From Niallia sp. NCCP-28 (lineage in GTDB: Bacteria; Bacillota; Bacilli; Bacillales; Cytobacillaceae): DNA of 64,000 nt. The DNA is taken from positions 620,001 through 684,000 of the forward strand of contig NZ_BQYJ01000003.1 of the NCBI RefSeq assembly GCF_023168165.1, in the 5' to 3' direction. The translations under genes were made by a program, and so were the position numbers. Shown here piece by piece: positions 24,606-32,621 of the stretch. A model generated the notes under the pieces. The model worked only from the letters and a program-made list of their open reading frames with translations, was not told the DNA's origin and made no database searches. Positions within the stretch are counted from its first letter, which is position 1. Every line of letters starts with the position of its first letter.

Positions 24606-25913
24606 CTAATTATTTTCGTTTAATTTTTCAATCGCATTTTTTAATACATGAACAGCGTGCAGACAATCAGAAAGGGAGGTCCATTCCAAAGGATTGTGGC
24701 TGACACCGTTTTTACTTCTGGCAAAAATCATTGCAGTCGGTATATATCTTCCTAAAATCATCGCATCATGTCCGGCTCCGCTAGGCAAATATACAGGTTT
24801 TATCCCCTCTTTTTCCACGGCTTTTGTCAATGTTTCGATTAATGTTTCTTTTACTAAAAAAGGGTCTACTTTTAATGTTTGTTCATAATCAAAAGTTATC
24901 TCATATTTTTGGGTAATTTCCTTCGCTTTTGCAAGAATCGCTTCAACAAGCTGTTCCACCGTATCCGTGTAAATGTCTCGAACATCTACATAAAGATCGA
25001 CTTTTCCTGGAATAACATTGACGCCATTAGGGTGCACCTCCACTTTTCCAATGGTTGCAACAGCACTATCGCTCACCGTTGATGGCAAAAGAGGAATGGC
25101 AGCAATAAATTCTCCTGCTGCAACCAATGCATCTTTTCTGCCGATCATTGGCGTATTTCCTGCATGTCCTGCTTCTCCAATAATGCTGATTTTTAACCAG
25201 AGGGGACCAGCAATCCCAGTGACCACCCCGACAGGCACATTCGCTTTTTCTAGTACTTTTCCTTGTTCAATATGCACTTCAATATATGCTTTGATAGTCG
25301 CAAGATCTCTAGAAGCATCAGTGAATGATTCGGCAGCAAGCCCGTAGTTTTTAATAACAGTAGTAAAATCATCTCCATTTAAGTCCATCAATGTCACTTG
25401 TTTTTCCATATCTATATCGCCTACAACTGCTCTGCTGCCAGTTAACCCTCCATTAAACCTTGCTCCTTCTTCATCAGAGAAAATAACTACCTCATAAGGA
25501 AATTCAGGCTGATATCCTGTTTCCTTCCAAGCCTCTACCACTTCTAATGCTGCAAGCACTCCTAGTGGTCCATCAAAGTGTCCGCCATTTGGGACACTAT
25601 CTACATGGGAACCAGAAAGAATGCTCGGCATGTGATCTTGTCTTCCCGCCAATCTTCCAAATACATTGCCCGCACTGTCTGTTCGAACTTTTAAACCTGC
25701 TTCTTCCATCCAATTTGCTACAAGTTCTTTTGCTGCTTTTTCTTCTAAAGAATAGCCTATTCGATAAGAACCATTCTCTTCTGTTAACCCTATTTTCGCT
25801 AGTTCAGCTAAACGAAAGGCCAATCTTGTTCCAGAAACACCGGAACGATTAAGGGTAGCATCCATATTTTCTAACAATAAATGCTGCAATTCTTTTATTG
25901 AGGTATTAGTCAT
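24606..25913 (-). CDS. N-carbamoyl-L-amino acid hydrolase / allantoate amidohydrolase family
   Basis: A 435-residue M20C-type zinc hydrolase (AmaB, HyuC, AllC family). Metal ligands are visible at SGSHVDSVPNGG (His103), HFDG (Asp114) and SDEEGARF (Glu148-Glu149), with the later HIEQGKVLE and GAGHDAM segments. The family splits N-carbamoyl amino acids, ureidoglycine-like compounds or allantoate. It is the first gene of the operon (amaB-like, M20, DUF3311, symporter). A GAF/PucR-type regulator lies upstream. Since no hydantoinase is present, the N-carbamoyl or N-formyl compound is probably taken up ready-made. Confidence 0.88.
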   Translation of the reverse strand: MTNTSIKELQHLLLENMDATLNRSGVSGTRLAFRLAELAKIGLTEENGSYRIGYSLEEKAAKELVANWMEEAGLKVRTDSAGNVFGRLAGRQDHMPSILSGSHVDSVPNGGHFDGPLGVLAALEVVEAWKETGYQPEFPYEVVIFSDEEGARFNGGLTGSRAVVGDIDMEKQVTLMDLNGDDFTTVIKNYGLAAESFTDASRDLATIKAYIEVHIEQGKVLEKANVPVGVVTGIAGPLWLKISIIGEAGHAGNTPMIGRKDALVAAGEFIAAIPLLPSTVSDSAVATIGKVEVHPNGVNVIPGKVDLYVDVRDIYTDTVEQLVEAILAKAKEITQKYEITFDYEQTLKVDPFLVKETLIETLTKAVEKEGIKPVYLPSGAGHDAMILGRYIPTAMIFARSKNGVSHNPLEWTSLSDCLHAVHVLKNAIEKLNENN

Positions 25914-25990
25914 TTGATTTCCTTTCTTTTATCTTTTTAGTGTTATTATTTAGAAATTATAGAATAGTAAGATATTTTTAGGTATATATA

Positions 25991-26025
25991 AAAAAGACAA
26001 ATTGTTATGCAACAATTTGTCTTTT
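25991..26025 (-). terminator. Terminator between regulator and hydrolase operon
   Basis: AAAAAGACAAATTGTT and AACAATTTGTCTTTTT pair around a 4-base loop. It ends the regulator gene, so the hydrolase operon has its own promoter in the 77 bases that follow. Confidence 0.9.
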
Positions 26026-26069
26026 TCTAACAACATTAACAATATCGTTATAGAATTAAATGAAATATT

Positions 26070-27818
26070 CTAAATACCTTTTTGTAAATATTGATGCAGA
26101 TAAATGGCTAATTGGAGTTCAAAAATGACTTTTCCTTCTAGACTATTCGCTCCCAAAATCTCTTTTATTGTCTGGAGTCGATATTTTATCGTATTTAAGT
26201 GAACAAAACTATTCCGTGCCGTTAATGCCATATTTTGTTTACTTTCCAAATATGTAGTTAATGTTTGCAATAGCTCTGTACGATGCTCTTTGTCATAAAG
26301 AAGAAGTGCACCAATCGTACTTTCTACAAATTCAAAAAGTTCTTCCTGCTCATGTTTTAAAAAGAGTCGATAAATGCCTAAAGATTTATAGGAAAGCACG
26401 CTTGTTTCCTGTTTTTTGTTTTGGATATATTCAGCACAAATTTTGGCCTCTCGATGGGAGTTGGTTATATCAGGAATATCTTGAAATACACGGCCAATGC
26501 CAACATAATAATCAAAAGAAATAACTTTCCCCACAATTTCCTTAAAATGGTAAAAAAAGTCATAGAACGTTTTGGTGATCTTATCTTCTGTTCCTTTATC
26601 ATGAATTATGACAAGAATGTTGTATTCTAAATTTTTTTCTGAAACAATTATTTTAAAGCCCAAATTCTTCAGCTCACGGAATAACAGTTTATTAAAATGT
26701 TGTTTTCTCTTATGCAATTCTTCAAAAGGCAGAAGCTGATGAGGAATTTGAATAGAAATGCAAAAATAGCGGTACTTTTTCGATAAACCAAGAATGGTGC
26801 GCTGCTGCTCCGTCAATTCATGTTGCTTTTTTGCCAGCAGCTGTTCAAGCAGGTATCCCTCATACTTATAAAATTCAGATAACAATCGTTCTCTTCCTAA
26901 TATTTCTCTTGCAAAAATATTGTTGGCTAAATCAATGGCCAGTAAATCCAGTGTATCTAAATGAACGCTTTCTTCTCCAAAAATAGCGACTATGCCAAGG
27001 ACAATATCTCCATCTGTCTTAATGGGTATTATTTGCATCAAATTACTTTCCAGTTCTTTTTGTCCCTTTGAAAATAGCTCTTCCACTTCCTTCTTTTTTT
27101 GTTCCCCTAAGTTCTCGGCAATAGAGGAAGAAAATGCAAGCAGATCAAAAAATTCATTATAGACACAAATTTCATGCCTTATAAGCTGGGAAAGGGTAAT
27201 CGTTGCTTCTGTTAACCCTTTTTGAGAAATAGAAGCAGTCGCCAGTTCCGCATGAATTTTTTTCGACCGTTCTGTATCAGCAAAAAATTTAGCATTTTCA
27301 ATGGCAATGCTAGCTTGAGCGGCAAAGGTTTCTAAAAGCAATAAATCCCGTTCAGTAAAATGAACATTTTCTGAAAAACTGTCAATTGTCAAAACCCCGA
27401 TACAATCTTTTTTGCTTAACAGAGGTGCACATATCGTGCTGATGGGATGATAAGGGAATTTGCCGATCGCTTTTTTGAATAGATCTTGGTTTTTATTTTG
27501 AATATTTCCCATTCCCGCTTCTGTTTCCTTTAAGTGACTGAATATTTGTCCTTTTTTGCTGGTAAATGTTTTTCCAGTCATTCCTTCATTTGGGCTTAGC
27601 ATAATATCTTGCAAATAATCTAAGTTTACCCCAATCCCTTTATTGGCAAGCAATTTATTTTTTTTAGGATTATAAACAAATAAAAGGACAGCATCAGCAC
27701 CTTCTATTACGTTTAATGTTTCATGGATAAGCTGATCTAGCACTTTATCTAAATCTAATGTAGATGTCAGCACTTGTGCAGCATGAATTAGGCTGATGAG
27801 TTGTTTTTCTGTATTCAA
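26070..27818 (-). CDS. GAF-domain regulator with PucR-type HTH
   Basis: A 582-residue regulator. An N-terminal GAF domain (about 10-180; VLLFVYNPKKN, STICAPLLSKKDCIGVLTID) senses a small molecule, a middle region (about 200-430) resembles the PucR GGDEF-like linker, and a C-terminal PucR helix-turn-helix ends in NSFVHLNTIKYRLQTIKEIL. TTG 27818 follows GGGGGACTTACA, whereas an upstream in-frame ATG (27857) has no RBS. It lies before the hydrolase/symporter operon on the same strand and is its likely activator, reminiscent of PucR control of purine and allantoin use in B. subtilis. The ligand is unknown. Confidence 0.8.
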   Translation of the reverse strand: MNTEKQLISLIHAAQVLTSTLDLDKVLDQLIHETLNVIEGADAVLLFVYNPKKNKLLANKGIGVNLDYLQDIMLSPNEGMTGKTFTSKKGQIFSHLKETEAGMGNIQNKNQDLFKKAIGKFPYHPISTICAPLLSKKDCIGVLTIDSFSENVHFTERDLLLLETFAAQASIAIENAKFFADTERSKKIHAELATASISQKGLTEATITLSQLIRHEICVYNEFFDLLAFSSSIAENLGEQKKKEVEELFSKGQKELESNLMQIIPIKTDGDIVLGIVAIFGEESVHLDTLDLLAIDLANNIFAREILGRERLLSEFYKYEGYLLEQLLAKKQHELTEQQRTILGLSKKYRYFCISIQIPHQLLPFEELHKRKQHFNKLLFRELKNLGFKIIVSEKNLEYNILVIIHDKGTEDKITKTFYDFFYHFKEIVGKVISFDYYVGIGRVFQDIPDITNSHREAKICAEYIQNKKQETSVLSYKSLGIYRLFLKHEQEELFEFVESTIGALLLYDKEHRTELLQTLTTYLESKQNMALTARNSFVHLNTIKYRLQTIKEILGANSLEGKVIFELQLAIYLHQYLQKGI

Positions 27819-28107
27819 TGTAAGTCCCCCGCAAATTGTCCTGATTGCTTTTTTCATTTTTAATTGTAAAAGATATTTTCAGGAAAACAAGTCCATTATT
27901 TGTCATCGGGAAGTGAATCAATGCCTCATCGATTCTTTTGGCATCAAAAGATTTGTTTCGCTGCCTTTTGGCCATATAAGCTTTTTATACACTAATATCC
28001 AGAAATTTGTTTATAAAAAGTGACAATTGTTGCTATCTCTTTGATGGAATAATAATTAGTATAGATGGGGAATTTAAGCCTATTCCAACAGAAAGGAAGA
28101 ATGGAAA

Positions 28108-28617
28108 ATGAAAATCACAAAAGGCTTATTTGTATTATTTGGCGCTTTAACCATCTTGACTGGATGCAATGCTAATGATGATAAAGAAAATGCGATGAAT
28201 GAAAATGTCAATAATCGCAATAATGATGTCAATGTGCAAAATGTTGGCTACCGAACAAACAATCATAACAATAAAGCCACTGCAGATCTTGACTTAGCAG
28301 ACGAAGTGGCAGATAAAGTAACGGACATTAAAGGGATAAAAAGAGCTGTTGTTTTTAAAACAGATCGCAATGCTTTTGTTGCCGTTGAGTTGACAGGTAA
28401 TAAAAGCGGAGAAGTAACAAAAAAATTGGAAGATAAAATTGCCAACAAAGTTCGAAAGATAGATGGGGATATTAAAAATGTCTATGTTTCATCCAATCCG
28501 GATTTTTATAACCGCATGACCAATTATGGGCGTGATATTGAAAACGGCAAACCAATAAGCGGTCTTTTTAATGAATTTAGTCAAATGGTCAGAAGAGTAT
28601 TCCCTAACTACCGATAA
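28108..28617 (+). CDS. YhcN/YlaJ-family sporulation lipoprotein
   Basis: A 169-residue lipoprotein. The signal peptide ends in ILTGC with Cys20 as the lipidated residue, then an Asn/Asp-rich linker (about 21-55) and the YhcN/YlaJ domain (about 60-165; LADEVADKVTDIKGIKRAVVF). Relatives are found in the spore inner membrane or cortex layers and affect germination or outgrowth. The ATG follows AAAGGAAGAATGGAAA. Its stop codon lies in the first bases of an intergenic repeat. Confidence 0.88.
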   Translation: MKITKGLFVLFGALTILTGCNANDDKENAMNENVNNRNNDVNVQNVGYRTNNHNNKATADLDLADEVADKVTDIKGIKRAVVFKTDRNAFVAVELTGNKSGEVTKKLEDKIANKVRKIDGDIKNVYVSSNPDFYNRMTNYGRDIENGKPISGLFNEFSQMVRRVFPNYR

Positions 28618-28760
28618 AATGAAACTTCAATCAGTGAGGGATTTTTTCATCTCCCCACTAACAATCAGGCTTTTATGGGCAAGTTTTTACCCACCTAGAT
28701 TTCTCGTTTTCTTTTACACTCCCTTAGGTGAGGGTCAAAAGCCCGTTATTGGGTGATAAA
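28613..28760. repeat. TGAAACTTCAATCAGTG repeat, full-length copy
   Basis: A 148-base element that starts GATAAAATGAAACTTC and ends CCCGTTATTGGGTGATAAAT, with several internal short inverted repeats. Its ends match the short copy at 21627-21682. A 61-codon frame that crosses it is an artefact of the repeat. Confidence 0.75.
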
Positions 28761-28787
28761 TTATTCAAATTGCAGGGATATGTATAA

Positions 28788-28815
28788 ACAGGTAGAGAAT
28801 TTTCTCTCTACCTGT
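28788..28815 (-). terminator. Hairpin after PLA2-like gene
   Basis: AACAGGTAGAGA and TCTCTACCTGTT pair around a short AT loop. It lies 24 bases after the small minus-strand gene and probably ends it, though the T-tract is poor. Confidence 0.55.
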
Positions 28816-28838
28816 TGATTTGTTACATTTTTGGTCCA

Positions 28839-29108
28839 TTAGCGCATCTTCATAAAATTAGCGATTAATCGAGCTGTTTTGCCTTCATGTGTAGGCTGAT
28901 TGCTTTTTTTTTGAACACATTGGATTAATGCCTGATCACATCTAGCGGAGGAACCAAACCTTGCTACACAGTCATCATGTCTTTTGCAACATGAATCGAC
29001 GTAATTAATGGGTGCTCCTGGCCCACTGCATCCTGGCCCGCAATATCGATATCCTCCTGGAAGGCAAAACCCCTTCTTTCTATTTATACAGGAATATTGA
29101 TTTTTCAA
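28839..29108 (-). CDS. Small phospholipase A2-like protein (89 aa)
   Basis: An 89-residue, cysteine-rich protein. YCGPGC (22-27), a Gly-rich calcium-loop-like segment, and DSCCKRHDDC (38-47) with the His44-Asp45 pair match the catalytic core of secreted and parvovirus-type phospholipase A2. Eight cysteines in all could form disulphides or bind metal. The TTG at 29108 follows AAGGTGAG, whereas the in-frame ATG upstream has no RBS; no signal peptide is visible. It is a single gene. Whether it is an active lipase, a spore protein or an effector is open; the His-Asp pair suggests activity is possible. Confidence 0.65.
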   Translation of the reverse strand: MKNQYSCINRKKGFCLPGGYRYCGPGCSGPGAPINYVDSCCKRHDDCVARFGSSARCDQALIQCVQKKSNQPTHEGKTARLIANFMKMR

Positions 29109-29245
29109 AATAAACTCACCTTCTTTTTCCATCTTTTAATAGTTTATGTGATGAAAAAAGATTTGTTTGTGTCATATTAATAAATGTTATAAATAATAAA
29201 ATCACTGTCTAGGTTTCTAATTATCCTATTTTTTCTTAATGGCAT

Positions 29246-29287
29246 AAAAAAAGAAGGATACCTAAATAGAAATAGATATCCCTTTTT
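29246..29287 (-). terminator. Terminator after MltG-like gene
   Basis: AAGAAGGATA and TATCCCTTTTT pair across a 17-base loop with A/T runs on either side, immediately after the stop codon. Confidence 0.65.
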
Positions 29288-29288
29288 A

Positions 29289-29804
29289 TTATTTTTTAAA
29301 AATAGTCGAAATGATTTTGTCGGTTGACATCGTGCTGTCAATCTCATAACTTCCCGGTTTAAGGTATTTTTCAACCCCTTTTTTTTCCACTTTTTTAGAA
29401 AATTGAAAACCAGTTTCTTTAATGATTTTGGCACTTTTTAATGTATTTCCTACATCAATGCTTGTCATTCCATTTGAAACATAAATAGTTGTACGATAGA
29501 CAACTTTTCCTGAATCGCTAGAAGCTGCTTGTTTTTTAGCTTCTTCTACTTTTTGATTCCATTCTGTTTCTTTTGCCTTTGCTTCTTCCTCTGATTGAAC
29601 GACATATCCAGAAGAGGAAAGCAACTCTTTCATTTCATCCACGGTTGGTGTTTTAGCTACTTGTGTTGCTTCTTCTTTTGTCGTTTCCTCTGCTGTATTG
29701 TTTTTTGCTTGTGCATCATCTTTTGTCACAAAATAAGCTCCTCCAGCAATTGCTGTTGCAAAAAGCAAACCAGCTGAAAAACTGGTTAATCCATTATACT
29801 TCAT
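29289..29804 (-). CDS. MltG/YceG-like membrane-anchored protein (YqzC-like)
   Basis: A 171-residue protein: a membrane anchor (about 8-26), a low-complexity Lys/Glu/Ala linker (about 30-95), then a C-terminal domain with YVSNGMTSIDVGNTLKSAKII and KPGSYEIDSTMSTDKIISTI, the LysM-like half of MltG/YceG. The transglycosylase catalytic domain is absent, so it probably binds peptidoglycan or a partner rather than cutting it. It overlaps the upstream gene by 11 bases, suggesting translational coupling. The pair resembles B. subtilis yqzC-yqzD, but that match is from memory. Confidence 0.7.
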   Translation of the reverse strand: MKYNGLTSFSAGLLFATAIAGGAYFVTKDDAQAKNNTAEETTKEEATQVAKTPTVDEMKELLSSSGYVVQSEEEAKAKETEWNQKVEEAKKQAASSDSGKVVYRTTIYVSNGMTSIDVGNTLKSAKIIKETGFQFSKKVEKKGVEKYLKPGSYEIDSTMSTDKIISTIFKK

Positions 29805-30174
29805 GTGCTACTTTTCTCCTTTCTTCTTTAGAAGTTACATAAGGAGAGAGCATATTCTCTAGCTCTGCTACAGGTAGTTTCTTTTGTCCTGCAATGCTTT
29901 CGATAGAGTAATTACGTTTATATAAATCTAAGATTTCGCGCATCATTACTCGGTCTTTAGAAGATAACTGAATGCCAGCATTTTTTTCAATTATTTCTAA
30001 ATCAAGCTCAAGATTTCTTATTTGTTTTTGCAGCTGCTCCACTTCATCCATAACAGTTAAGTGAATCATATCAATTTCTCGTTGTTCTGTTTTTGCCGCT
30101 TGTCTCCCTTTAGCAAATGACATCATAAGCAAAATAACAGCTGCAACTAACAAAATGGCTAATGTCCATTCCAT
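29794..30174 (-). CDS. Membrane-anchored coiled-coil protein (YqzD-like)
   Basis: A 126-residue protein with an N-terminal membrane segment (about 3-20), a coiled coil (about 28-68, EVEQLQKQIRNLELDLEIIEKN) and a C-terminal helix-turn-helix-like segment (YSIESIAGQKKLPVAELENML). The ATG follows GAGGGAGGATCTTAAAAG. It overlaps the MltG-like gene downstream. The name YqzD is tentative. Confidence 0.65.
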   Translation of the reverse strand: MEWTLAILLVAAVILLMMSFAKGRQAAKTEQREIDMIHLTVMDEVEQLQKQIRNLELDLEIIEKNAGIQLSSKDRVMMREILDLYKRNYSIESIAGQKKLPVAELENMLSPYVTSKEERRKVAHEV

Positions 30175-30487
30175 CTTTTAAGATCCTCCCTCTTTTTAGA
30201 ATCTAGCATTCTAAGTTTCTATTATACATTCTTTTCTTTAGTTTTTCGATTTTTTTCTACAAAATCCTTCGTTAGTCAGAAGATTGTCAATGTTTGTCGA
30301 AAGAATAAAAAGGTAATAATTCTTTTTACCTAATATTTATCCTGCTGTTAAAAACCGAAAATTATCCTAGAAACATATTTTAATCTATAGCATATAAATA
30401 TGTCTATTTTTACGCCAGTTTCTCATGAAAATTTTTTTCTTTCATAAGCGCATGAACCTATTCTTGTTCTAAGTGTTGGAAAAGTAG
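30175..30487. other. Intergenic region between queE and YqzD-like genes
   Basis: It contains the promoter at 30221-30249 and a weak hairpin, GGTAATAATTCTTTTTACC (30311-30329). queF, which closes this operon in B. subtilis, is not present here. Nothing else is recognised. Confidence 0.5.
30221..30249 (-). promoter_or_regulatory. Sigma-A promoter for the YqzD-like/MltG-like operon
   Basis: On the minus strand TCGAAA and TATAAT are separated by 17 bases, about 45 bases before the start codon. The -10 is perfect and the -35 matches four of six positions. Confidence 0.45.
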
Positions 30488-31210
30488 TTAAACTCCTCTT
30501 TTATTACCCCATACGTAAGCATGAAGCTGTGGGAGCACTCTTACATTCCTCCACACATTAGAATTCATTACCTGATCAATTAGCCATTCATATTTTTTTA
30601 GCAACTTTGTTACTAATTCATCATTATTGCCGTTTGTAAGATCATCATTGCCTACTTGCAGAAAAAACGGAACATTTGAATAGCGCGTATACACTTTTTG
30701 AGCATATTCCAAATCCTGATCATCAAATACAACTACTTTTAAGCTGAAATGAGTAGAATTCTTTTGTAATTTAGCAACAATGTCATCCAACGTAGAAAAA
30801 TTTGTTTCCATGCGGGAACTTGGCGGTTTAGGAGAAATCGTTAAATCATCCACTTCATAAAACCAGTCCTGCCATTTGCTTCCTTGTGTCTCTAATGCCA
30901 CTTGAATATTTTTTTCTTTGCATAACGAGATAAAATCTGATAAAGAAGCAAGAAGGGCAGGGTTGCCCCCTGAAATGGTCACATGATCAAACCGGTCAGA
31001 GCCAAGTGCATATAATTGCTCCCAAATATCCTGTGCCGTCATCTGTTTTATTTCATGCTTCGCGGATCCATCCCATGTAAAGGAGGAATCGCACCAAGCA
31101 CATTTATAATCACAGCCTGCTGTTCTTACAAACATCGTTTTTCTGCCAATAACCATGCCTTCCCCTTGAATTGTTGGACCAAATATTTCTAAAACGGGGA
31201 TTTTATTCAA
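30488..31210 (-). CDS. queE: 7-carboxy-7-deazaguanine synthase QueE
   Basis: A 240-residue radical SAM enzyme that converts carboxytetrahydropterin to 7-carboxy-7-deazaguanine in the preQ1/queuosine pathway. The N-terminus IPVLEIFGPTIQGEGMVIG and the CX3CX2C cluster motif in CDYKCAWC are diagnostic, and HVTISGGNPAL follows. I chose the TTG at 31210 because it gives the normal family N-terminus; it overlaps the end of queD by eight bases. It is the last gene of queC-queD-queE. Confidence 0.92.
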   Translation of the reverse strand: MNKIPVLEIFGPTIQGEGMVIGRKTMFVRTAGCDYKCAWCDSSFTWDGSAKHEIKQMTAQDIWEQLYALGSDRFDHVTISGGNPALLASLSDFISLCKEKNIQVALETQGSKWQDWFYEVDDLTISPKPPSSRMETNFSTLDDIVAKLQKNSTHFSLKVVVFDDQDLEYAQKVYTRYSNVPFFLQVGNDDLTNGNNDELVTKLLKKYEWLIDQVMNSNVWRNVRVLPQLHAYVWGNKRGV

Positions 31211-31688
31211 CTTCCATCCACTCCCTTTTCGCTTCCGCATAGCTTGTAGGTGTTTCAAATAGACGAACAAATTCCAATCTTGTTCCTTCTTTGATAGGAT
31301 GTTTGGTTAAAGCCATCTGCATTTTTTCATAAATCCATACCACCATATTTTCTGCAGTCGTATTCATATTAGGAAGCGTTTCGTTTAAATAGCGATGATC
31401 TAAGTAGATTTCAATTTCATCTTTCCAAATCTTTTTAATATCGCCAAAATCAATAACAAGGCCAATTTCATCTGTGAAACCGCTAATGCCAAACACTACT
31501 TTATATGTGTGGCCATGAAGATTTTTGCATTTCCCTTCATATGCATGCAAATGATGAGAGGCATCAAAGGTAAATTCTTTGCTGACAAGCACCCTTTTTT
31601 TATGATAATTTAATTCACTTTGTTTTATATCTACATCTAGTTTTTGGAGGCCTTCTACAATGCGAAAGCCAAATAAATCTTTTTGCAT
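31203..31688 (-). CDS. queD: 6-carboxytetrahydropterin synthase QueD
   Basis: A 161-residue enzyme that makes 6-carboxytetrahydropterin from dihydroneopterin triphosphate. Zinc-binding histidines lie in FDASHHLHAY and NLHGHTYKV, with the catalytic Cys in GKCKNLHG; DHRYLNE and the TAENMVVWIY segment follow. The ATG follows AAAGGCGGAATAAAAC. It overlaps queE and lies 14 bases after queC. Confidence 0.94.
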   Translation of the reverse strand: MQKDLFGFRIVEGLQKLDVDIKQSELNYHKKRVLVSKEFTFDASHHLHAYEGKCKNLHGHTYKVVFGISGFTDEIGLVIDFGDIKKIWKDEIEIYLDHRYLNETLPNMNTTAENMVVWIYEKMQMALTKHPIKEGTRLEFVRLFETPTSYAEAKREWMEVE

Positions 31689-31702
31689 GTTTTATTCCGC
31701 CT

Positions 31703-32356
31703 TTATTTTGAAGTTAAATATTGGTCTAATCCTGCTTTTCTTAATTTGCAGGCAGGACATTCACCGCAGCCATTGCCGATAATGCCTTCATAGCATGTTA
31801 GTGTTTGCGTTCTAATATAGTCTAACTGATTAAGATCATCAGCAAGTTTCCATGTTTCTGCTTTATCAAGCCACATCAAAGGAGTATGAATAACAAATTG
31901 ACTGTCCATAGCTAAGTTAATGGAAACATTCAATGATTTGACAAAGGAGTCTCGACAATCTGGATAACCACTGAAATCTGTTTCACAAACTCCAGTAATA
32001 ATATGTTTAGCGCCAATTTGACTCGCAAGAACTGCTGCAAAAGAAAGAAATAATAAATTGCGCCCCGGCACAAAAGTGGATGGCAATTCGCCATTTTCTC
32101 CTTCTTTCACTTCTATATCGCTTCTTGTTAATGCATTTGGTGCCAACTGATTTAATAACGCCATATCTAAAATATGATGGTTTATTTTTAAATCTTTTGC
32201 GATTGTTTTGGCACATTCAATTTCTTCTTTGTGGCGTTGATTATAATTAAATGTAACAGCCTCCACTTCCTTAAAAGTGTTTAGTGCCCAAAAAAGGCAA
32301 GTAGTGCTGTCTTGGCCCCCACTAAATACTACTACTGCTTTTTCATCTTTTAACAT
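31703..32356 (-). CDS. queC: 7-cyano-7-deazaguanine synthase QueC
   Basis: A 217-residue PP-loop ATPase that turns 7-carboxy-7-deazaguanine into preQ0. The ATP-binding [12 protein letters not shown] is at about 11-22, and the C-terminal zinc site is formed by cysteines in [20 protein letters not shown]. It is the first gene of the operon, 110 bases downstream of a preQ1 riboswitch and terminator, so its expression falls when preQ1 is plentiful. Confidence 0.95.
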   Translation of the reverse strand: MLKDEKAVVVFSGGQDSTTCLFWALNTFKEVEAVTFNYNQRHKEEIECAKTIAKDLKINHHILDMALLNQLAPNALTRSDIEVKEGENGELPSTFVPGRNLLFLSFAAVLASQIGAKHIITGVCETDFSGYPDCRDSFVKSLNVSINLAMDSQFVIHTPLMWLDKAETWKLADDLNQLDYIRTQTLTCYEGIIGNGCGECPACKLRKAGLDQYLTSK

Positions 32357-32465
32357 CTTGTTTAACTCCTTTCATTCCCTGAAAATTTCGGTTCCAATCA
32401 TCACTTCTTTTGCACCCATTTTTTCTTTTGTCTTTGATAAAATTGCAATAATTATTTAGCCGCAC

Positions 32466-32504
32466 AAAAAGAAGCAGTACTCCAAGATAGAAGTACTGCT
32501 TCTT
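32466..32504 (-). terminator. Expression-platform terminator of preQ1 riboswitch
   Basis: On the minus strand AAGAAGCAGTACT and AGTACTGCTTCTT pair around a 10-base loop, followed by TTTTT. It directly abuts the riboswitch aptamer. Confidence 0.9.
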
Positions 32505-32538
32505 CTTAGTTTTTTTAAAGAGGGGTGCTAGAACCTCT
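32505..32538 (-). promoter_or_regulatory. preQ1-I riboswitch upstream of queCDE
   Basis: On the minus strand AGAGGTTCTAGCACCCCTCT followed by an A-rich TTTAAAAAAACTAAG tail fits the preQ1-I consensus: a P1 stem AGAGG/CCTCT, the CTA(G)C loop and the A-rich tail that forms the pseudoknot. Confidence 0.93.
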
Positions 32539-32621
32539 GCTTATTATGACTAAATAATATCATATTTTTTCTAGAAAAACCACCTTGCCTTTTTGCTGAA
32601 AAAGAAAAACAAAACACAAGC

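Noticed and set aside
28571-28756. 61-codon plus-strand frame
   Set aside because: Lies over the TGAAACTTC intergenic repeat; the sequence is a known kind of spurious translation.
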